A stretch of DNA of 64,000 nucleotides from assembly GCF_038006045.1 (NCBI RefSeq), contig NZ_JBBOUK010000001.1, forward strand, positions 599,001 through 663,000, in the 5' to 3' direction. The notes beneath the pieces are model-generated. The model was not told the origin of the DNA, ran no database searches, and worked only from the letters and a program-made list of their open reading frames with translations. Origin of the DNA: Exiguobacterium sp. FSL W8-0210 (lineage in GTDB: Bacteria > Bacillota > Bacilli > Exiguobacteriales > Exiguobacteriaceae). The translations under genes were made by a program, and so were the position numbers. Shown here one piece after another: positions 44,766 to 54,129 of the stretch (its first letter is position 1; each line of letters opens with the position of its first letter).

Positions 44766-45143
44766 TTAGAAACGTTTTTCGTCTAAGTCTTTCCAGTCTG
44801 CTTCGAAATGTGTCGTTGATGTACGGCGACGGTTAAAGAGATCTTGAACATTGACACGCTGTAGTTTCATACGCATGTAACCGACGTACAATGCGATGGC
44901 TGCTGCGATTCCGATGACTGCCCAGATGTTCGAGAGGGCAAGTCCGATTCCGATGGCTGCTAGGAATCCGAAGCCGAGTTTTGCTGGCCATTTGTTCGAT
45001 TGCATGAACTTACTGATCGAATAGAACGCGAGTAACGCCCCTAAGCCAAGTCCGATCATATGCGGTAATGTTCCGATGACGACGGCAAGTAATGCCAGTC
45101 CGGCGAGAATCATCACCAGTTGTTTTCCTTTCGATTGCTTCAT
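44766..45143 (-). CDS. Small membrane protein at the LiaI position
   Basis: This 125-residue protein has about three helices in its first 90 residues (MILAGLALLAVVIGTLP, GLGALLAFYSISKF, FGFLAAIGIGLALSNIW and a fourth weaker segment) and a charged tail. It precedes the pspA/liaH gene, so it is the likely membrane anchor of LiaH, as LiaI is in B. subtilis (similar length). I see little direct sequence evidence beyond size, topology and place. Confidence 0.6.
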   Translation of the reverse strand: MKQSKGKQLVMILAGLALLAVVIGTLPHMIGLGLGALLAFYSISKFMQSNKWPAKLGFGFLAAIGIGLALSNIWAVIGIAAAIALYVGYMRMKLQRVNVQDLFNRRRTSTTHFEADWKDLDEKRF

Positions 45144-45323
45144 GAGGAAGCCTCCCTTGTGTTGATACCTTTATGATACGGGAGTCCTTTTATTCCTACG
45201 ACACTCTTTGGACCGTATTTGCTCTCGGGCTTAAGGCGGAGAGAAGGTCTGACTTTAAGGGAAGCGCTATCAGCACCAATGATTCATGTGATACTCTATA
45301 AGGGAATCGAATCGAGAGGAGTG

Positions 45324-45398
45324 ATGTTGATGAGTGCAACAATCAACGCTAAAAAAGTAACGTGTGTCGGAAACCAGGGAGGGGTTTCCCTCCCTTAA
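45324..45398 (+). CDS. 24-codon leader ORF ahead of rsgA
   Basis: A short ORF (start ATG 45324, or 45330) encodes about 24 residues, reading MSATINAKKVTCVGNQGGVSLP from the second ATG. GAGAGGAG precedes it. It ends 18 bases before rsgA. Its last codons overlap two competing hairpins, so it may be a regulatory leader and not a functional peptide. Confidence 0.5.
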   Translation: MLMSATINAKKVTCVGNQGGVSLP

Positions 45399-45409
45399 AT
45401 CAGAGGAGG
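45369..45409 (+). promoter_or_regulatory. Mutually exclusive hairpins in the rsgA leader
   Basis: GGAAACC (45369-45375) can pair with GGTTTCC (45383-45389), or AGGGAGGG (45376-45383) with CCCTCCCT (45388-45395). CCCTCC can also pair with the rsgA ribosome site GAGGAGG (45403-45409). The choices exclude each other, and the leader ORF stop lies among them. Confidence 0.5.
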
Positions 45410-45416
45410 AAACCAT

Positions 45417-46466
45417 TTGAACGAATGGGGTATACCACCTGTCTACGAAGCGACAGGAACAGAACGATTAGGACGGATCATAGCCGTCTACCAAGCGCAT
45501 TATCGCGTCATGACGGAAACAGGAGAATCGCTGAGCGAACTGTCTGGTAAATTGCGTTTTCAATCGGGAACGAAAGCTGAATTGCCAGCGGTTGGTGACT
45601 GGATCATCCAAACAGAGCGAGAGCCAGGCAAAGGACGGATCGAACGTGTCTTGCCACGATCTTCTCAATTTTCCCGAAAAGCGGCAGGAACGGAAACCGA
45701 GGAACAAATCATCTGCGCGAATGTCGACGTTGCCTTGCTCGTCATGGCTTTTGGACATGACTTCAACGTCCGTCGACTGGAACGTTATTTAACGGTTGCT
45801 TGGGATGCAGGGGTGACACCAATCATCGTCCTGACGAAAAAAAGTTTGATGCCGTCGATTGAAACGGAACTGCAGGCTGTCGAAGCGATCGCGTTCGGAA
45901 CACCAATCCTTGCTGTTGATTCTTTAACTGGTGACGGATTAGAGGAGTTGCGTGAACAGTTACAAATCAAGCAGACGATCGTGTTAGTTGGGTCGTCTGG
46001 CGTCGGGAAGTCGACGCTCGTCAATGCTTTAGCTGGAGAACAGTTAATGGAGACGGGTGGCGTACGAGAAGACGATGAACGCGGACGTCACACGACGACA
46101 CATCGCGAACTGAAACGACTATCGAGCGGTCTATTGCTCGTTGATACACCGGGGATGCGAGAATTGGCCTTATGGGATGGAAGTGACGGTTTATCGTCGA
46201 CGTTTTCCGATATTGAGGAGCTTGCTGAAAACTGTCGTTTCCGAGACTGTGAACATGATAAGGAACCGGGCTGTGCCGTTCGGACAGCTTTAGAAGATGG
46301 CACACTAACTGCTGAGCGCTGGAATAGCTTCGTCAAGCTAAAACGAGAAATCGCTTATGCGGAACGCAAGCAAAATGTGGCGTTGCAGGCGGCGGAGAAA
46401 GAAAAGTGGAAAAAAATCCACAAGCAGGCTCAAGCGCATACGAAAGTGAAGTATCAAAAGCGATAA
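45417..46466 (+). CDS. rsgA: Ribosome small-subunit-dependent GTPase A
   Basis: RsgA (YjeQ) helps late 30S assembly and is a circularly permuted GTPase. The 349-residue protein has an OB-fold at the N-terminus (GRIIAVYQAHYRVMTETGE), then G4 (VLTKKSL), then the P-loop GSSGVGKSTLVNAL and G3 DTPGMRE. A zinc site follows (CRFRDCEHDKEPGC). It starts with TTG at 45417 after GAGGAGG. Confidence 0.95.
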   Translation: MNEWGIPPVYEATGTERLGRIIAVYQAHYRVMTETGESLSELSGKLRFQSGTKAELPAVGDWIIQTEREPGKGRIERVLPRSSQFSRKAAGTETEEQIICANVDVALLVMAFGHDFNVRRLERYLTVAWDAGVTPIIVLTKKSLMPSIETELQAVEAIAFGTPILAVDSLTGDGLEELREQLQIKQTIVLVGSSGVGKSTLVNALAGEQLMETGGVREDDERGRHTTTHRELKRLSSGLLLVDTPGMRELALWDGSDGLSSTFSDIEELAENCRFRDCEHDKEPGCAVRTALEDGTLTAERWNSFVKLKREIAYAERKQNVALQAAEKEKWKKIHKQAQAHTKVKYQKR

Positions 46467-46481
46467 TACGACTGAAATATG

Positions 46482-46534
46482 AAAAGCATCTGCAACGGAA
46501 AAAGGAGTCTCTTTTTCTATGCAGATGCTTTTTT
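46482..46534 (+). terminator. Terminator after rsgA
   Basis: AAAAGCATCTGCA pairs with TGCAGATGCTTTT, and the long loop holds a weaker inner stem. A T tract follows. Confidence 0.85.
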
Positions 46535-46538
46535 CTCG

Positions 46539-48239
46539 TTATTCTTTTGAAAGGAATTCATTTGTTTCTGTATGGAACGGCACGTTACCCGTCAACGCAT
46601 CAAGACGATGTAAGTCGGATTGAATCGCTTCAGGGTCACTTCGGCGCGCGTTTCGTACCGTGGCCGTTCCGACCGGATGATCGTTGAATCCAGTCGTTAA
46701 ATCAAACGTCCGATTCGACAGCCGATCGGTAAAATAACGATCGTGAGAGACGAAGAGGAGTTCACCAGGGAAAACATCGAGGGCGGCTTCGATTTGTTCA
46801 CGAGTCGCAAGGTCCAAATAGTTCGTTGGTTCATCGAGAATAAGCAAGTGAGCACCAGAAAAATACAGACGTAAGAAAGCGATCCGACATTTCTCACCCA
46901 TACTAGCGTCGGAAATCGACCGGTAAACATCATCGCGACGGAATAAAAAACAGGCGAGCAACGTCCGGGCGTCCGTTTCACTCATCGTGCCGTACTCAAG
47001 TAATGCCTCTAACAACGTACCGGATGTCGGTAAGTGGGAAAGGGCTTGTGAAAAATAGCCGGTCTTCAATCGAGGATGACGGATTACGTTCCCTTGATGA
47101 TGAGCATATTCGCCCTCGATGAGACGCAGTAAGGTCGTTTTCCCGCTTCCATTCGGTCCGATGACAGCAATTCGGTCACCACGTTCTACCGTAAACGAAA
47201 CGTCGTTTAGGATCGGTTTCGTCTCATGCATGAAAGAGACACGTTCGAACGAAATCAGTCGTTTCGCACGAATCGCTTCATGTTCGAATGCGACGTGAAC
47301 AGTCGGTGCAACCTGTGGTTTTTGTACACGATCCTCGAGTAGACGCTCGAGTTGCTGCTCTTTTGCCTTGACCTTTGTCGCATGTTTAGCAGCCTTCTTT
47401 TTCGCATAGGGATCTCGTTCACTCGCTTGATTCGAGGCTTTTTGATGCCATTGCCGATAACCCTGAATCATGCGTGTCAGCTCTTTACGTGTGCGTTCTT
47501 GTTTTTCGTACGCTCGTTGTTGCGACAGAGCTTGATGTTCCTTTTGTTCTTTATAGGACTGATAGTTTCCGCTGTATCGCGTTGCCCCTGATTCAGATAA
47601 TTCAATGACGGCATCAGCTGTTGCGTCGATGAAGAATCGTTCGTGTGAGACATAGAGAATCGAGGTCCGTGACATGTTGACCCATTCCGTGAGCCACTCG
47701 AGCGTCTCTTGATCCAGATGATTCGTAGGTTCATCGAGAATGATGAAATCAGGTCGTGACAGAAGCAGGCAGGCAAGTTGGAGGCGCGTCTGTTCACCAC
47801 CGCTTAAACTGGATGCTTTGTGTGTCCAGAGTGCTTCCTCTAATTTGACTTCTTTTAAGACGCGTGTTGCATCTGCTTCAAGCGAGAAGGCGTCCTGATC
47901 GAGTGCTTGTTGATAGATCGTCAAGTCACCATTCATGGCATTAGCGCGAAGTTGATAACGAACCGCATCCGCTCGTTCGACGACATCAAGAACGGTGTGA
48001 TCGCCCGCTACGAAGTGTTGTGATAGTAGACCGAGTTTTTTGTAATGACGCTTGATCGAACCGTCAGTCGGCTGAAGTTGGTCAGCGATCAAGTGTAACA
48101 GTGTCGTTTTTCCGATGCCGTTCGGACCGATTAAGGCGACATGTTCACCGGTATGAATATGAAAAGAAACGTCCGAGAAAAGACGTCGTTCGTCGTAGTC
48201 CATCGATAGGTGTTGGATCGTAAGTGTTTCAGTAGGCAT
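46539..48239 (-). CDS. ABC-F family ATPase, antibiotic-resistance (ribosome protection) type
   Basis: This 566-residue protein has two ABC domains and no membrane part. Domain 1 has Walker A GPNGIGKTT, LSGGEQTR and Walker B IILDEPTNHLD. Domain 2 has GPNGSGKTT, a changed signature SMGEKCR and LLILDEPTNYLD. The ~80-residue linker (about 255-335) is long and basic, with KELTRMIQGYRQWHQK. ABC-F proteins of this type push drugs off the ribosome. The start ATG at 48239 follows AAAGGAG. A leader-peptide attenuator upstream supports a drug-inducible role. Substrate drugs are unknown. Confidence 0.82.
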   Translation of the reverse strand: MPTETLTIQHLSMDYDERRLFSDVSFHIHTGEHVALIGPNGIGKTTLLHLIADQLQPTDGSIKRHYKKLGLLSQHFVAGDHTVLDVVERADAVRYQLRANAMNGDLTIYQQALDQDAFSLEADATRVLKEVKLEEALWTHKASSLSGGEQTRLQLACLLLSRPDFIILDEPTNHLDQETLEWLTEWVNMSRTSILYVSHERFFIDATADAVIELSESGATRYSGNYQSYKEQKEHQALSQQRAYEKQERTRKELTRMIQGYRQWHQKASNQASERDPYAKKKAAKHATKVKAKEQQLERLLEDRVQKPQVAPTVHVAFEHEAIRAKRLISFERVSFMHETKPILNDVSFTVERGDRIAVIGPNGSGKTTLLRLIEGEYAHHQGNVIRHPRLKTGYFSQALSHLPTSGTLLEALLEYGTMSETDARTLLACFLFRRDDVYRSISDASMGEKCRIAFLRLYFSGAHLLILDEPTNYLDLATREQIEAALDVFPGELLFVSHDRYFTDRLSNRTFDLTTGFNDHPVGTATVRNARRSDPEAIQSDLHRLDALTGNVPFHTETNEFLSKE

Positions 48240-48281
48240 AAAAGCAACTCCTTTAGTGTTCATTTCCGATAAGATGAAATG

Positions 48282-48319
48282 AAAAACACACCATCCGAAG
48301 CGAGCGGATGGTGTGCCGG
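48282..48319 (-). terminator. Attenuator terminator in the ABC-F leader
   Basis: On the minus strand CACACCATCCG (48315-48305) pairs with CGGATGGTGTG (48297-48287), followed by five T (48286-48282), 43 bases before the gene start. An upstream CGGTGTG (48362-48356) can pair with the CACACC of the 5' arm and so act as anti-terminator. Confidence 0.8.
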
Positions 48320-48426
48320 AGTGTAACTCAAAGAAGGTGCTGGCCAAAGGTTGGTCACACCGAAAAAGAGCAGACTCGTAGCGTCAGACATCCGCAACTG
48401 CATTGCGAAAGAGATGATTTCATTCA

Positions 48427-48456
48427 TCAAGCGACGTGTACGAGTGATTGCTTCAT
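48427..48456 (-). CDS. 9-residue leader peptide of the ABC-F gene
   Basis: The minus-strand ORF encodes MKQSLVHVA, ending TGA. An AGGAGG lies about 12 bases before the ATG, a little long. It lies about 110 bases before the attenuator hairpin. Drug-stalled translation here could favour the anti-terminator, as known for msr/vga/vmlR leaders. Confidence 0.55.
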   Translation of the reverse strand: MKQSLVHVA

Positions 48457-48513
48457 TTCGGTGTTGTACCTCCTGTTCATAGTCTATGACGTCATTGTAA
48501 CAAACTGGAAACG

Positions 48514-49242
48514 TTAACACAAGTACGATTCAAGTAAGGTTTGCGCAGTATCCGTTTCTTCTGATGAAGGGGGAAGCACATCAGTTAATGGATATGCAAG
48601 ACCGAGGTTTTCCCACTTATAGACACCGAGTTGATGATACGGGAGTACTTCGACGCGCTCGACGTTTCCGAGCGTCCGGATGAACTCGCCGGTCTGGCGG
48701 AGGAAATGTTCTGACATCGTAATACCTGGAACGAGGACGTGGCGAATCCAGACGGGAATGTTTCGCTCGGCTAGGCGTTTTGCGAAGGCGAGTGTATTGG
48801 CGTTACTCCGTCCAGTCAAGACGCGATAAGCGGCATCGTCGATATGTTTGATATCGAGTAGTACTAGATCCGTCGCATCGAGAATCGCATCGATGTTTTT
48901 CGGGACGACGGATCCCGCGGTATCGATGACCGTATGCAATCCATGGCGTTTTGCTTCTGTTAAAGCAGCCTCCAAGAATTCTGGCTGAGCGAGCGGTTCA
49001 CCTCCAGAGAAAGTGATTCCGCCACCCGTGGCCTCGAAAAAGGAGCGATAGCTGATCGCTTCTTTTACGACTTCGTCTGCTGAGACACGCCGTCCGCAAC
49101 CGAACTCCCATGTATCCACGTTATGACAGTATTGACATCGTAGTGGACATCCTTGCGTAAAGACGATGAATCGAATGCCAGGACCATCGACTGTTCCACA
49201 TGATTCAACGGAATGGATCATACCATAGGTCATCCTGCTCAC
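48514..49242 (-). CDS. pflA: Pyruvate formate-lyase activating enzyme
   Basis: PflA is the radical-SAM enzyme that installs the glycyl radical on PflB. The 242-residue protein has the cluster motif FTQGCPLRCQYCHN (CxxxCxxC), GGGITFSGGEPLAQPEF and the SAM-binding strands. It lies 25 bases after pflB and shares its promoter. Confidence 0.95.
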   Translation of the reverse strand: MSRMTYGMIHSVESCGTVDGPGIRFIVFTQGCPLRCQYCHNVDTWEFGCGRRVSADEVVKEAISYRSFFEATGGGITFSGGEPLAQPEFLEAALTEAKRHGLHTVIDTAGSVVPKNIDAILDATDLVLLDIKHIDDAAYRVLTGRSNANTLAFAKRLAERNIPVWIRHVLVPGITMSEHFLRQTGEFIRTLGNVERVEVLPYHQLGVYKWENLGLAYPLTDVLPPSSEETDTAQTLLESYLC

Positions 49243-49267
49243 TTCCTTTCACATACTACACATCATT

Positions 49268-51517
49268 TTAGAGAGAACCGTGGAACGTTCGATTGATGAC
49301 ATCGATCTGTTGTTCACGCGTCAGTTTAATGAAGTTGACGGCATAACCGGATACCCGAATCGTTAACTGTGGATATTGTTCTGGATGCTCCATGGCATCG
49401 AGTAACGTCTCACGGTCAAAGACGTTGACATTCAAATGGTGTCCTTTTGAAGTCGTACCACCCATATATCCGTCAAGTAATCCGACTGTATTGCGAATGC
49501 GTGTGGCTTCATCCTTACCAAGTGCTTTTGGAACGATCGAGAACGTGTAGGAAATCCCGTCGAGCGCATGTTCATATGGTAATTTTCCGACAGATGTCAG
49601 TGCGGCGACAGCTCCTCTAGTGTCACGTCCATGCATCGGGTTAGCACCCGGTGCGAATGGTTCACCCGCACGGCGTCCATCTGGCGTATTTCCTGTTTTT
49701 TTACCATAGACGACGTTTGAAGTAATCGTCAGGACAGACTGCGTCGGAAGGGCATTGCGATACGTTGGATGTTTACGGATTTTCTCCATGAACAGTGTGA
49801 CGAGATCGACCGCCATCTGATCCACCCGTTCATCGTTATTCCCGAACTTCGGAAACTCGCCTTCGATCTTGAAATCAACTGCAATCCCATCCGCATCTCG
49901 GATTGGACGAACTGTTGCGTAACGGATGGCGGATAGACTGTCAGCGACGACCGATAAACCAGCGATACCGCATGCCATCGTCCGTAAGATTTCCGGATCA
50001 TGTAAAGCCATTTCAATCCGTTCGTAGCTGTACTTATCATGCATGTAGTGGATGACATTCAGTGTGTTGACGTACAGTTCTGCGAGCCAATCGAGTTGAC
50101 GATCATAAGCCGCCATGACGGTTTCGTAATCGAGTACTTCATCAAGCATCAATGGACTTGCTGGGGCGACTTGAATTTTGAGCTTCTCGTCCATTCCGCC
50201 ATTGATCGTATAAAGTAATGCTTTTGCCAGGTTTGCTCGCGCACCGAAGAACTGCATCTGTTTCCCGATCTTCATCGCGGAGACACAACAAGCGATGCCG
50301 TAATCATCTCCATAAACCGGTAACATCAAATCATCGTTTTCATATTGAATCGAGCTTGAAACGATCGACATCTTCGCACAGAATTCCTTGAATCCGCGTG
50401 GAAGCTGAGTAGACCAGAGAACGGTTAGATTCGGTTCCGGTGCCGGACCAAGTGTCGAGAGTGTGTGTAAGAAGCGGAATGAACTTTTCGTGACGTTTGA
50501 TCGTCCATCTTCACTCATTCCACCGATTGATTCCGTTACCCACGTCGGATCACCTGAGAACAGATCGTTGTAGTCTGGTGTCCGTAAGAACTTAACGATC
50601 CGAAGCTTCATGACGAAATGATCGACGAGTTCTTGTGCAGTCTCTTCCGTCAAGCGACCAGCCGCAAGATCACGTTCGACATAAATATCAAGGAACGTCG
50701 AGACTCGACCGAGTGACATGGCTGCCCCGTTTTGCTCTTTGATGGCAGCAAGATAGGCAAGATAGACCCACTGGAATGCTTCTTGTGCTGTTTCTGCAGG
50801 GCGGGAGAGATCGAAACCATAGCGAGCTCCAAGCTCGGTCAATTCCGTTAATGCGCGCAACTGTTCATTCATCTCTTCACGGTCGCGAATCATCGATTCA
50901 GATAAGAATCCGCCACGTGCCTTTAAATCCTTCTTACGTTCTTCGATCAAGCGTGCCGTTCCGTACAAAGCAACACGACGATAGTCACCGATGATCCGTC
51001 CGCGACCATAAGCATCAGGTAATCCGGTGATAATACCGGCTTTACGTGCAGCGCGCATCTCAGGGGTATAGGCATCGAAAACCCCTTGGTTATGTGTCTT
51101 CCGGTACTCGCTGAAAGTTTTCGTGACGGTCTCGTCTGCTTCAAAGCCATACGCAGATAGGGCATCATTCACCATCCGAATCCCACCGTTCGGATGAATC
51201 GAACGTTTAAACGGTTCGTCTGTCTGTAAACCGACTATTTTTTCAAGTGAGCGATTCAGATACCCTGCATCATGCGAGAGGATCGTTGATGGTGTTTTAG
51301 CATCGACGGCATATACACCACCACGTTGTCGCTCTTCATTCGTCAGCTGTAGAATTTGTTGCCAGAGACGTTCCGTTGCTTGCGTCGGACCGACTAAAAA
51401 GTGATCATCTCCTGTATATTCCGTGCGATTGAGTCGGATGAAGTCTGCGACATCGATCGTCTTTACCCATTCACCAGACGTAAAGTTCGTCCAAGCACTC
51501 GTTTTTTCTAATAACAT
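49268..51517 (-). CDS. pflB: Pyruvate formate-lyase
   Basis: PflB converts pyruvate and CoA to acetyl-CoA and formate under anaerobic conditions. The 749-residue protein has the active CysCys pair in [10 protein letters not shown] and the glycyl-radical loop RVSGYAVNF near the C-terminus. The ATG at 51517 has AAAGGAGTGG upstream; a GTG three codons earlier lies inside that site. Two Rex/Fnr-like operators precede it. The formate could feed Fhs (18.1 kb). Confidence 0.95.
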   Translation of the reverse strand: MLLEKTSAWTNFTSGEWVKTIDVADFIRLNRTEYTGDDHFLVGPTQATERLWQQILQLTNEERQRGGVYAVDAKTPSTILSHDAGYLNRSLEKIVGLQTDEPFKRSIHPNGGIRMVNDALSAYGFEADETVTKTFSEYRKTHNQGVFDAYTPEMRAARKAGIITGLPDAYGRGRIIGDYRRVALYGTARLIEERKKDLKARGGFLSESMIRDREEMNEQLRALTELTELGARYGFDLSRPAETAQEAFQWVYLAYLAAIKEQNGAAMSLGRVSTFLDIYVERDLAAGRLTEETAQELVDHFVMKLRIVKFLRTPDYNDLFSGDPTWVTESIGGMSEDGRSNVTKSSFRFLHTLSTLGPAPEPNLTVLWSTQLPRGFKEFCAKMSIVSSSIQYENDDLMLPVYGDDYGIACCVSAMKIGKQMQFFGARANLAKALLYTINGGMDEKLKIQVAPASPLMLDEVLDYETVMAAYDRQLDWLAELYVNTLNVIHYMHDKYSYERIEMALHDPEILRTMACGIAGLSVVADSLSAIRYATVRPIRDADGIAVDFKIEGEFPKFGNNDERVDQMAVDLVTLFMEKIRKHPTYRNALPTQSVLTITSNVVYGKKTGNTPDGRRAGEPFAPGANPMHGRDTRGAVAALTSVGKLPYEHALDGISYTFSIVPKALGKDEATRIRNTVGLLDGYMGGTTSKGHHLNVNVFDRETLLDAMEHPEQYPQLTIRVSGYAVNFIKLTREQQIDVINRTFHGSL

Positions 51518-51558
51518 AGATACCACTCCTTTAATATTGAGCTAATCATCAGTTCCTT

Positions 51559-51576
51559 ATGTGAATAGTGTAACAA
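51559..51576 (-). promoter_or_regulatory. Redox operator 1 for pflBA (Rex/Fnr-like)
   Basis: On the minus strand TTGTTACACTATTCACAT resembles the Rex consensus TTGTGAA-N4-TTCACAA and also contains the Fnr-like TGTTA-N6-TCACA half pair. It is nearly identical to operator 2, 45 bases away. Confidence 0.55.
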
Positions 51577-51603
51577 AAGGAAGGGTTGATTCCCTTTACG
51601 TTC

Positions 51604-51621
51604 ATGTGAATGTTTTAACAA
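51604..51621 (-). promoter_or_regulatory. Redox operator 2 for pflBA (Rex/Fnr-like)
   Basis: On the minus strand TTGTTAAAACATTCACAT matches operator 1 at 15 of 18 positions. The rest of the pflB-51858 intergenic region (51622-51857) holds no gene I can support. Confidence 0.6.
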
Positions 51622-51857
51622 GTGGACAAACGTTGATATGACGGGCTTTCTTTATTTCTGTATTCATATGAAAATAGTTTGAAAAAAAACAGTTTTAGAT
51701 TGCTAATTCAAGGTTTTTTGGAAACTGTATGAGTTGATTTGAAAAAGATTCACTAGAACAGTTGAAACTGTGAGGAATGTCACGCTACGGTGCCTTGTAT
51801 TTTTAAGACGTATCGTTGACAATGAAAAAGGGAATATAGAACGTGGAGGTGTGCCAA

Positions 51858-52286
51858 ATGGAGTATGTATCATTAACACAACAAGGAGAGTATCAGTCAG
51901 GAGACTGGGTCTCTTTGAAAATCGGATCGGACGGTTCAACGCGAACGGGAATGATCACGGAATTCGAAAATGATGGATTCTGGATTCGGTTTGAAGATGA
52001 TTTTGATTATGAAGACTTTATCGGCTATGATGAATCGTATTGGATTGCGCTTGTTCGTCGTCCGGTTGACGTAAAAGCGACGTATGCGAGTCTTGCGGAG
52101 TACCCGGCACTCGCTGCAGAATTACAGGATCGTGTCATCCAAGGATTCGAAATTTTAGAAGAAGAAGCCGGTGAAAGCGAGATTCGATTCCATATTCGAT
52201 TGCTTGACGCAGGAAATGAATATACACAGACATTACGGGGATACCGTGATGCATCAGGAGATCATGTCGAATACGTAACGGCATGA
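51858..52286 (+). CDS. Hypothetical acidic protein next to a helicase gene
   Basis: I do not recognise this 142-residue protein. The first 60 residues (SGDWVSLKIGSDGSTRTGMITEFENDGFWIRFED) look like a small beta barrel of SH3/Tudor type; the rest is acidic and probably mixed alpha/beta. The ATG at 51858 has GGAGGTG upstream. It lies 28 bases before the DEAD-box gene and is probably cotranscribed, so an RNA- or ribosome-related role is possible. Confidence 0.55.
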   Translation: MEYVSLTQQGEYQSGDWVSLKIGSDGSTRTGMITEFENDGFWIRFEDDFDYEDFIGYDESYWIALVRRPVDVKATYASLAEYPALAAELQDRVIQGFEILEEEAGESEIRFHIRLLDAGNEYTQTLRGYRDASGDHVEYVTA

Positions 52287-52314
52287 TGGAATTAAGAGAG
52301 TAGGAGAAATCGTT

Positions 52315-53487
52315 ATGAACTTTACAAAATCATTTTTACAGGAAGCATGGGAACGCGCACGCTTTACGGAGTTGATGCCTGTTCAAGAACAAGCGATTCC
52401 GTTGTTGCGCGAAGGAAAAGATGTCCTGGCAGAAGCGCCGACAGGAACAGGGAAGACGCTTGCCTATGTCATTCCAGCTTTAGAAAAGATTGAAGTAGAA
52501 GAACCACACGTGCAAGTCGTGATCACGGCACCAACACGGGAACTCGTCATGCAAATTCATCAAGTCATTCAATTGTTTGCTCAAGGAAGTGGTATCAAAT
52601 CCGGTGCATTCATTGGTGGTGTTGAATTAAAGCGACAATATGAACGATTGAAGAAAAAACCACAAATCATTGTTGGAACGCCAGGGCGTCTCGTTGAGTT
52701 GATCGATTCGAAGAAGCTGAAGATGCATAAGGTGAAATTGATCGTCTTGGACGAAGCGGATCAAATCTATGAGAGTGGTATGAGTGACTCGGCGACGCGA
52801 ATCGCAAACAGTGCACTACGCGATCGTCAGTTAGCATTCGTCTCCGCGACATTACCGGAACGGACAGCAGAATGGGGACGGACGCTTGCAAACAACCCTG
52901 AGACGATTCGAGTTGAGCGTGCCGTCAGTACACAAGTGACATTCGGTTATTTGGAGACTTCACGTCGTCAGAAGCCGGAATTGTTACGTCGTCTGGCGAA
53001 CATGCAAGGATCAAAAGTACTGACATTCATTAATAATCGTTCCTTCCTCGGACCATTGAATGGCGAGTTGAGTAAATTCTCATTGAAATACCGGATTTTA
53101 GACGCTGAAAAAGGCAAACGAGAGCGGATGGAGACATTGCGTTCTTATAAAAAGGGAGAGTTTCCTTTACTCGTCACGACAGGTCTTGCGGCACGTGGGT
53201 TAGATATCGAAGCAGTCACGCATGTCGTCCATTATGATTTGCCGGAGTCGTTTGACGATTTCGTACACCGTTCAGGTCGGACGGGACGTGGAAACGCGAA
53301 CGGAATGGTACTTGCTCTTGTTACGGATCAAGACTTAAAACACTTAAAAACACTTGCGAAGCAAATGGGCGTCGAGATGGAAGCGATGGAAATTTACCGT
53401 GGGGAAGTCATTCCAAAACGTGAATTCACAGCACCTCAGACGATTAAACGACCGGCTACTCCTCACCGGAAAGGGCGATCGAAATGA
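52315..53487 (+). CDS. DEAD-box RNA helicase (YfmL-like)
   Basis: The 390-residue protein has motif I APTGTGKT, Ia PTRELV, Ib TPGRL, motif II VLDEADQ, motif III SAT, and motifs V-VI ARGLDIE and HRSGRTGRG. The layout PVQEQAIPLLREGKDVLAEAPTGTGKTLAY is closest to B. subtilis YfmL, a ribosome-assembly/cold-related helicase. The C-terminal tail is short and basic. It overlaps the next gene by 4 bases. Confidence 0.88.
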   Translation: MNFTKSFLQEAWERARFTELMPVQEQAIPLLREGKDVLAEAPTGTGKTLAYVIPALEKIEVEEPHVQVVITAPTRELVMQIHQVIQLFAQGSGIKSGAFIGGVELKRQYERLKKKPQIIVGTPGRLVELIDSKKLKMHKVKLIVLDEADQIYESGMSDSATRIANSALRDRQLAFVSATLPERTAEWGRTLANNPETIRVERAVSTQVTFGYLETSRRQKPELLRRLANMQGSKVLTFINNRSFLGPLNGELSKFSLKYRILDAEKGKRERMETLRSYKKGEFPLLVTTGLAARGLDIEAVTHVVHYDLPESFDDFVHRSGRTGRGNANGMVLALVTDQDLKHLKTLAKQMGVEMEAMEIYRGEVIPKREFTAPQTIKRPATPHRKGRSK

Positions 53488-54128
53488 AGAACGATCGAAA
53501 AGTAATTCCGTTTCCGACGACGGTTTCTGAAGCGGAAATGAATGCAGCCTTGAAGAAGATGTATCAAGAAGCAGCGACAGCGCGCAGTACGGATTGGGTC
53601 GCTTTCATTGAAGAGATTGCGACGGAGGGACGTTGGTATTTAAAAGATGCTGAATTGTTCCGGGACTTATTCGTAGATTGGGCCATCTTCTATGAGACGG
53701 ATGATCAAGGAAAAACGCCGCACGGTCGTTTTCTTGAGCAGGTCAAAGAAGAGTTATCGCCTAGCCTCTACCGCGCCTTGCGTGGATTAGCGGACCCGAT
53801 GCCTTCGTTGTTTCAAGTCGAGGCGGATGGTGTCGTTGATTTAATGTCAAAACAGACGTATCAAACGGATTTGTCTGAGATTGAAGTCGAATCAGGTGAT
53901 TTGTTGATTGGAAAACTGCTCTACATTTCTGGGAAATGGCGCTTTGCGATTGCCTATATGAAAGTAGCGCGCGCACTGGTACCAGAAGTCCTCGCTTTGT
54001 TGACGGACTTCGTGGATGAAGTAGGAGAAGACGCGTTGCTTCGTCAGTATCCAGAATTTTGTGCGGAATTGATTGACTTACTCCTCGATATCGAAGAAGG
54101 CAATATTTCACCGAGACCAGAAGAATAA
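53484..54128 (+). CDS. Hypothetical protein coupled to the YfmL-like helicase
   Basis: This unrecognised 214-residue soluble protein is mostly predicted helix with acidic stretches. It has no motif I can name. It starts inside the helicase stop (ATGA), so the two are made together, and a shared terminator follows. It may be a helicase partner; this is inference from context only. Confidence 0.55.
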   Translation: MKNDRKVIPFPTTVSEAEMNAALKKMYQEAATARSTDWVAFIEEIATEGRWYLKDAELFRDLFVDWAIFYETDDQGKTPHGRFLEQVKEELSPSLYRALRGLADPMPSLFQVEADGVVDLMSKQTYQTDLSEIEVESGDLLIGKLLYISGKWRFAIAYMKVARALVPEVLALLTDFVDEVGEDALLRQYPEFCAELIDLLLDIEEGNISPRPEE

Positions 54129-54129
54129 T

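Noticed and set aside
48260-48520. 86-codon minus-strand ORF in the ABC-F leader
   Set aside because: It runs through the attenuator hairpin and has no proper start. The 9-codon leader peptide fits better.
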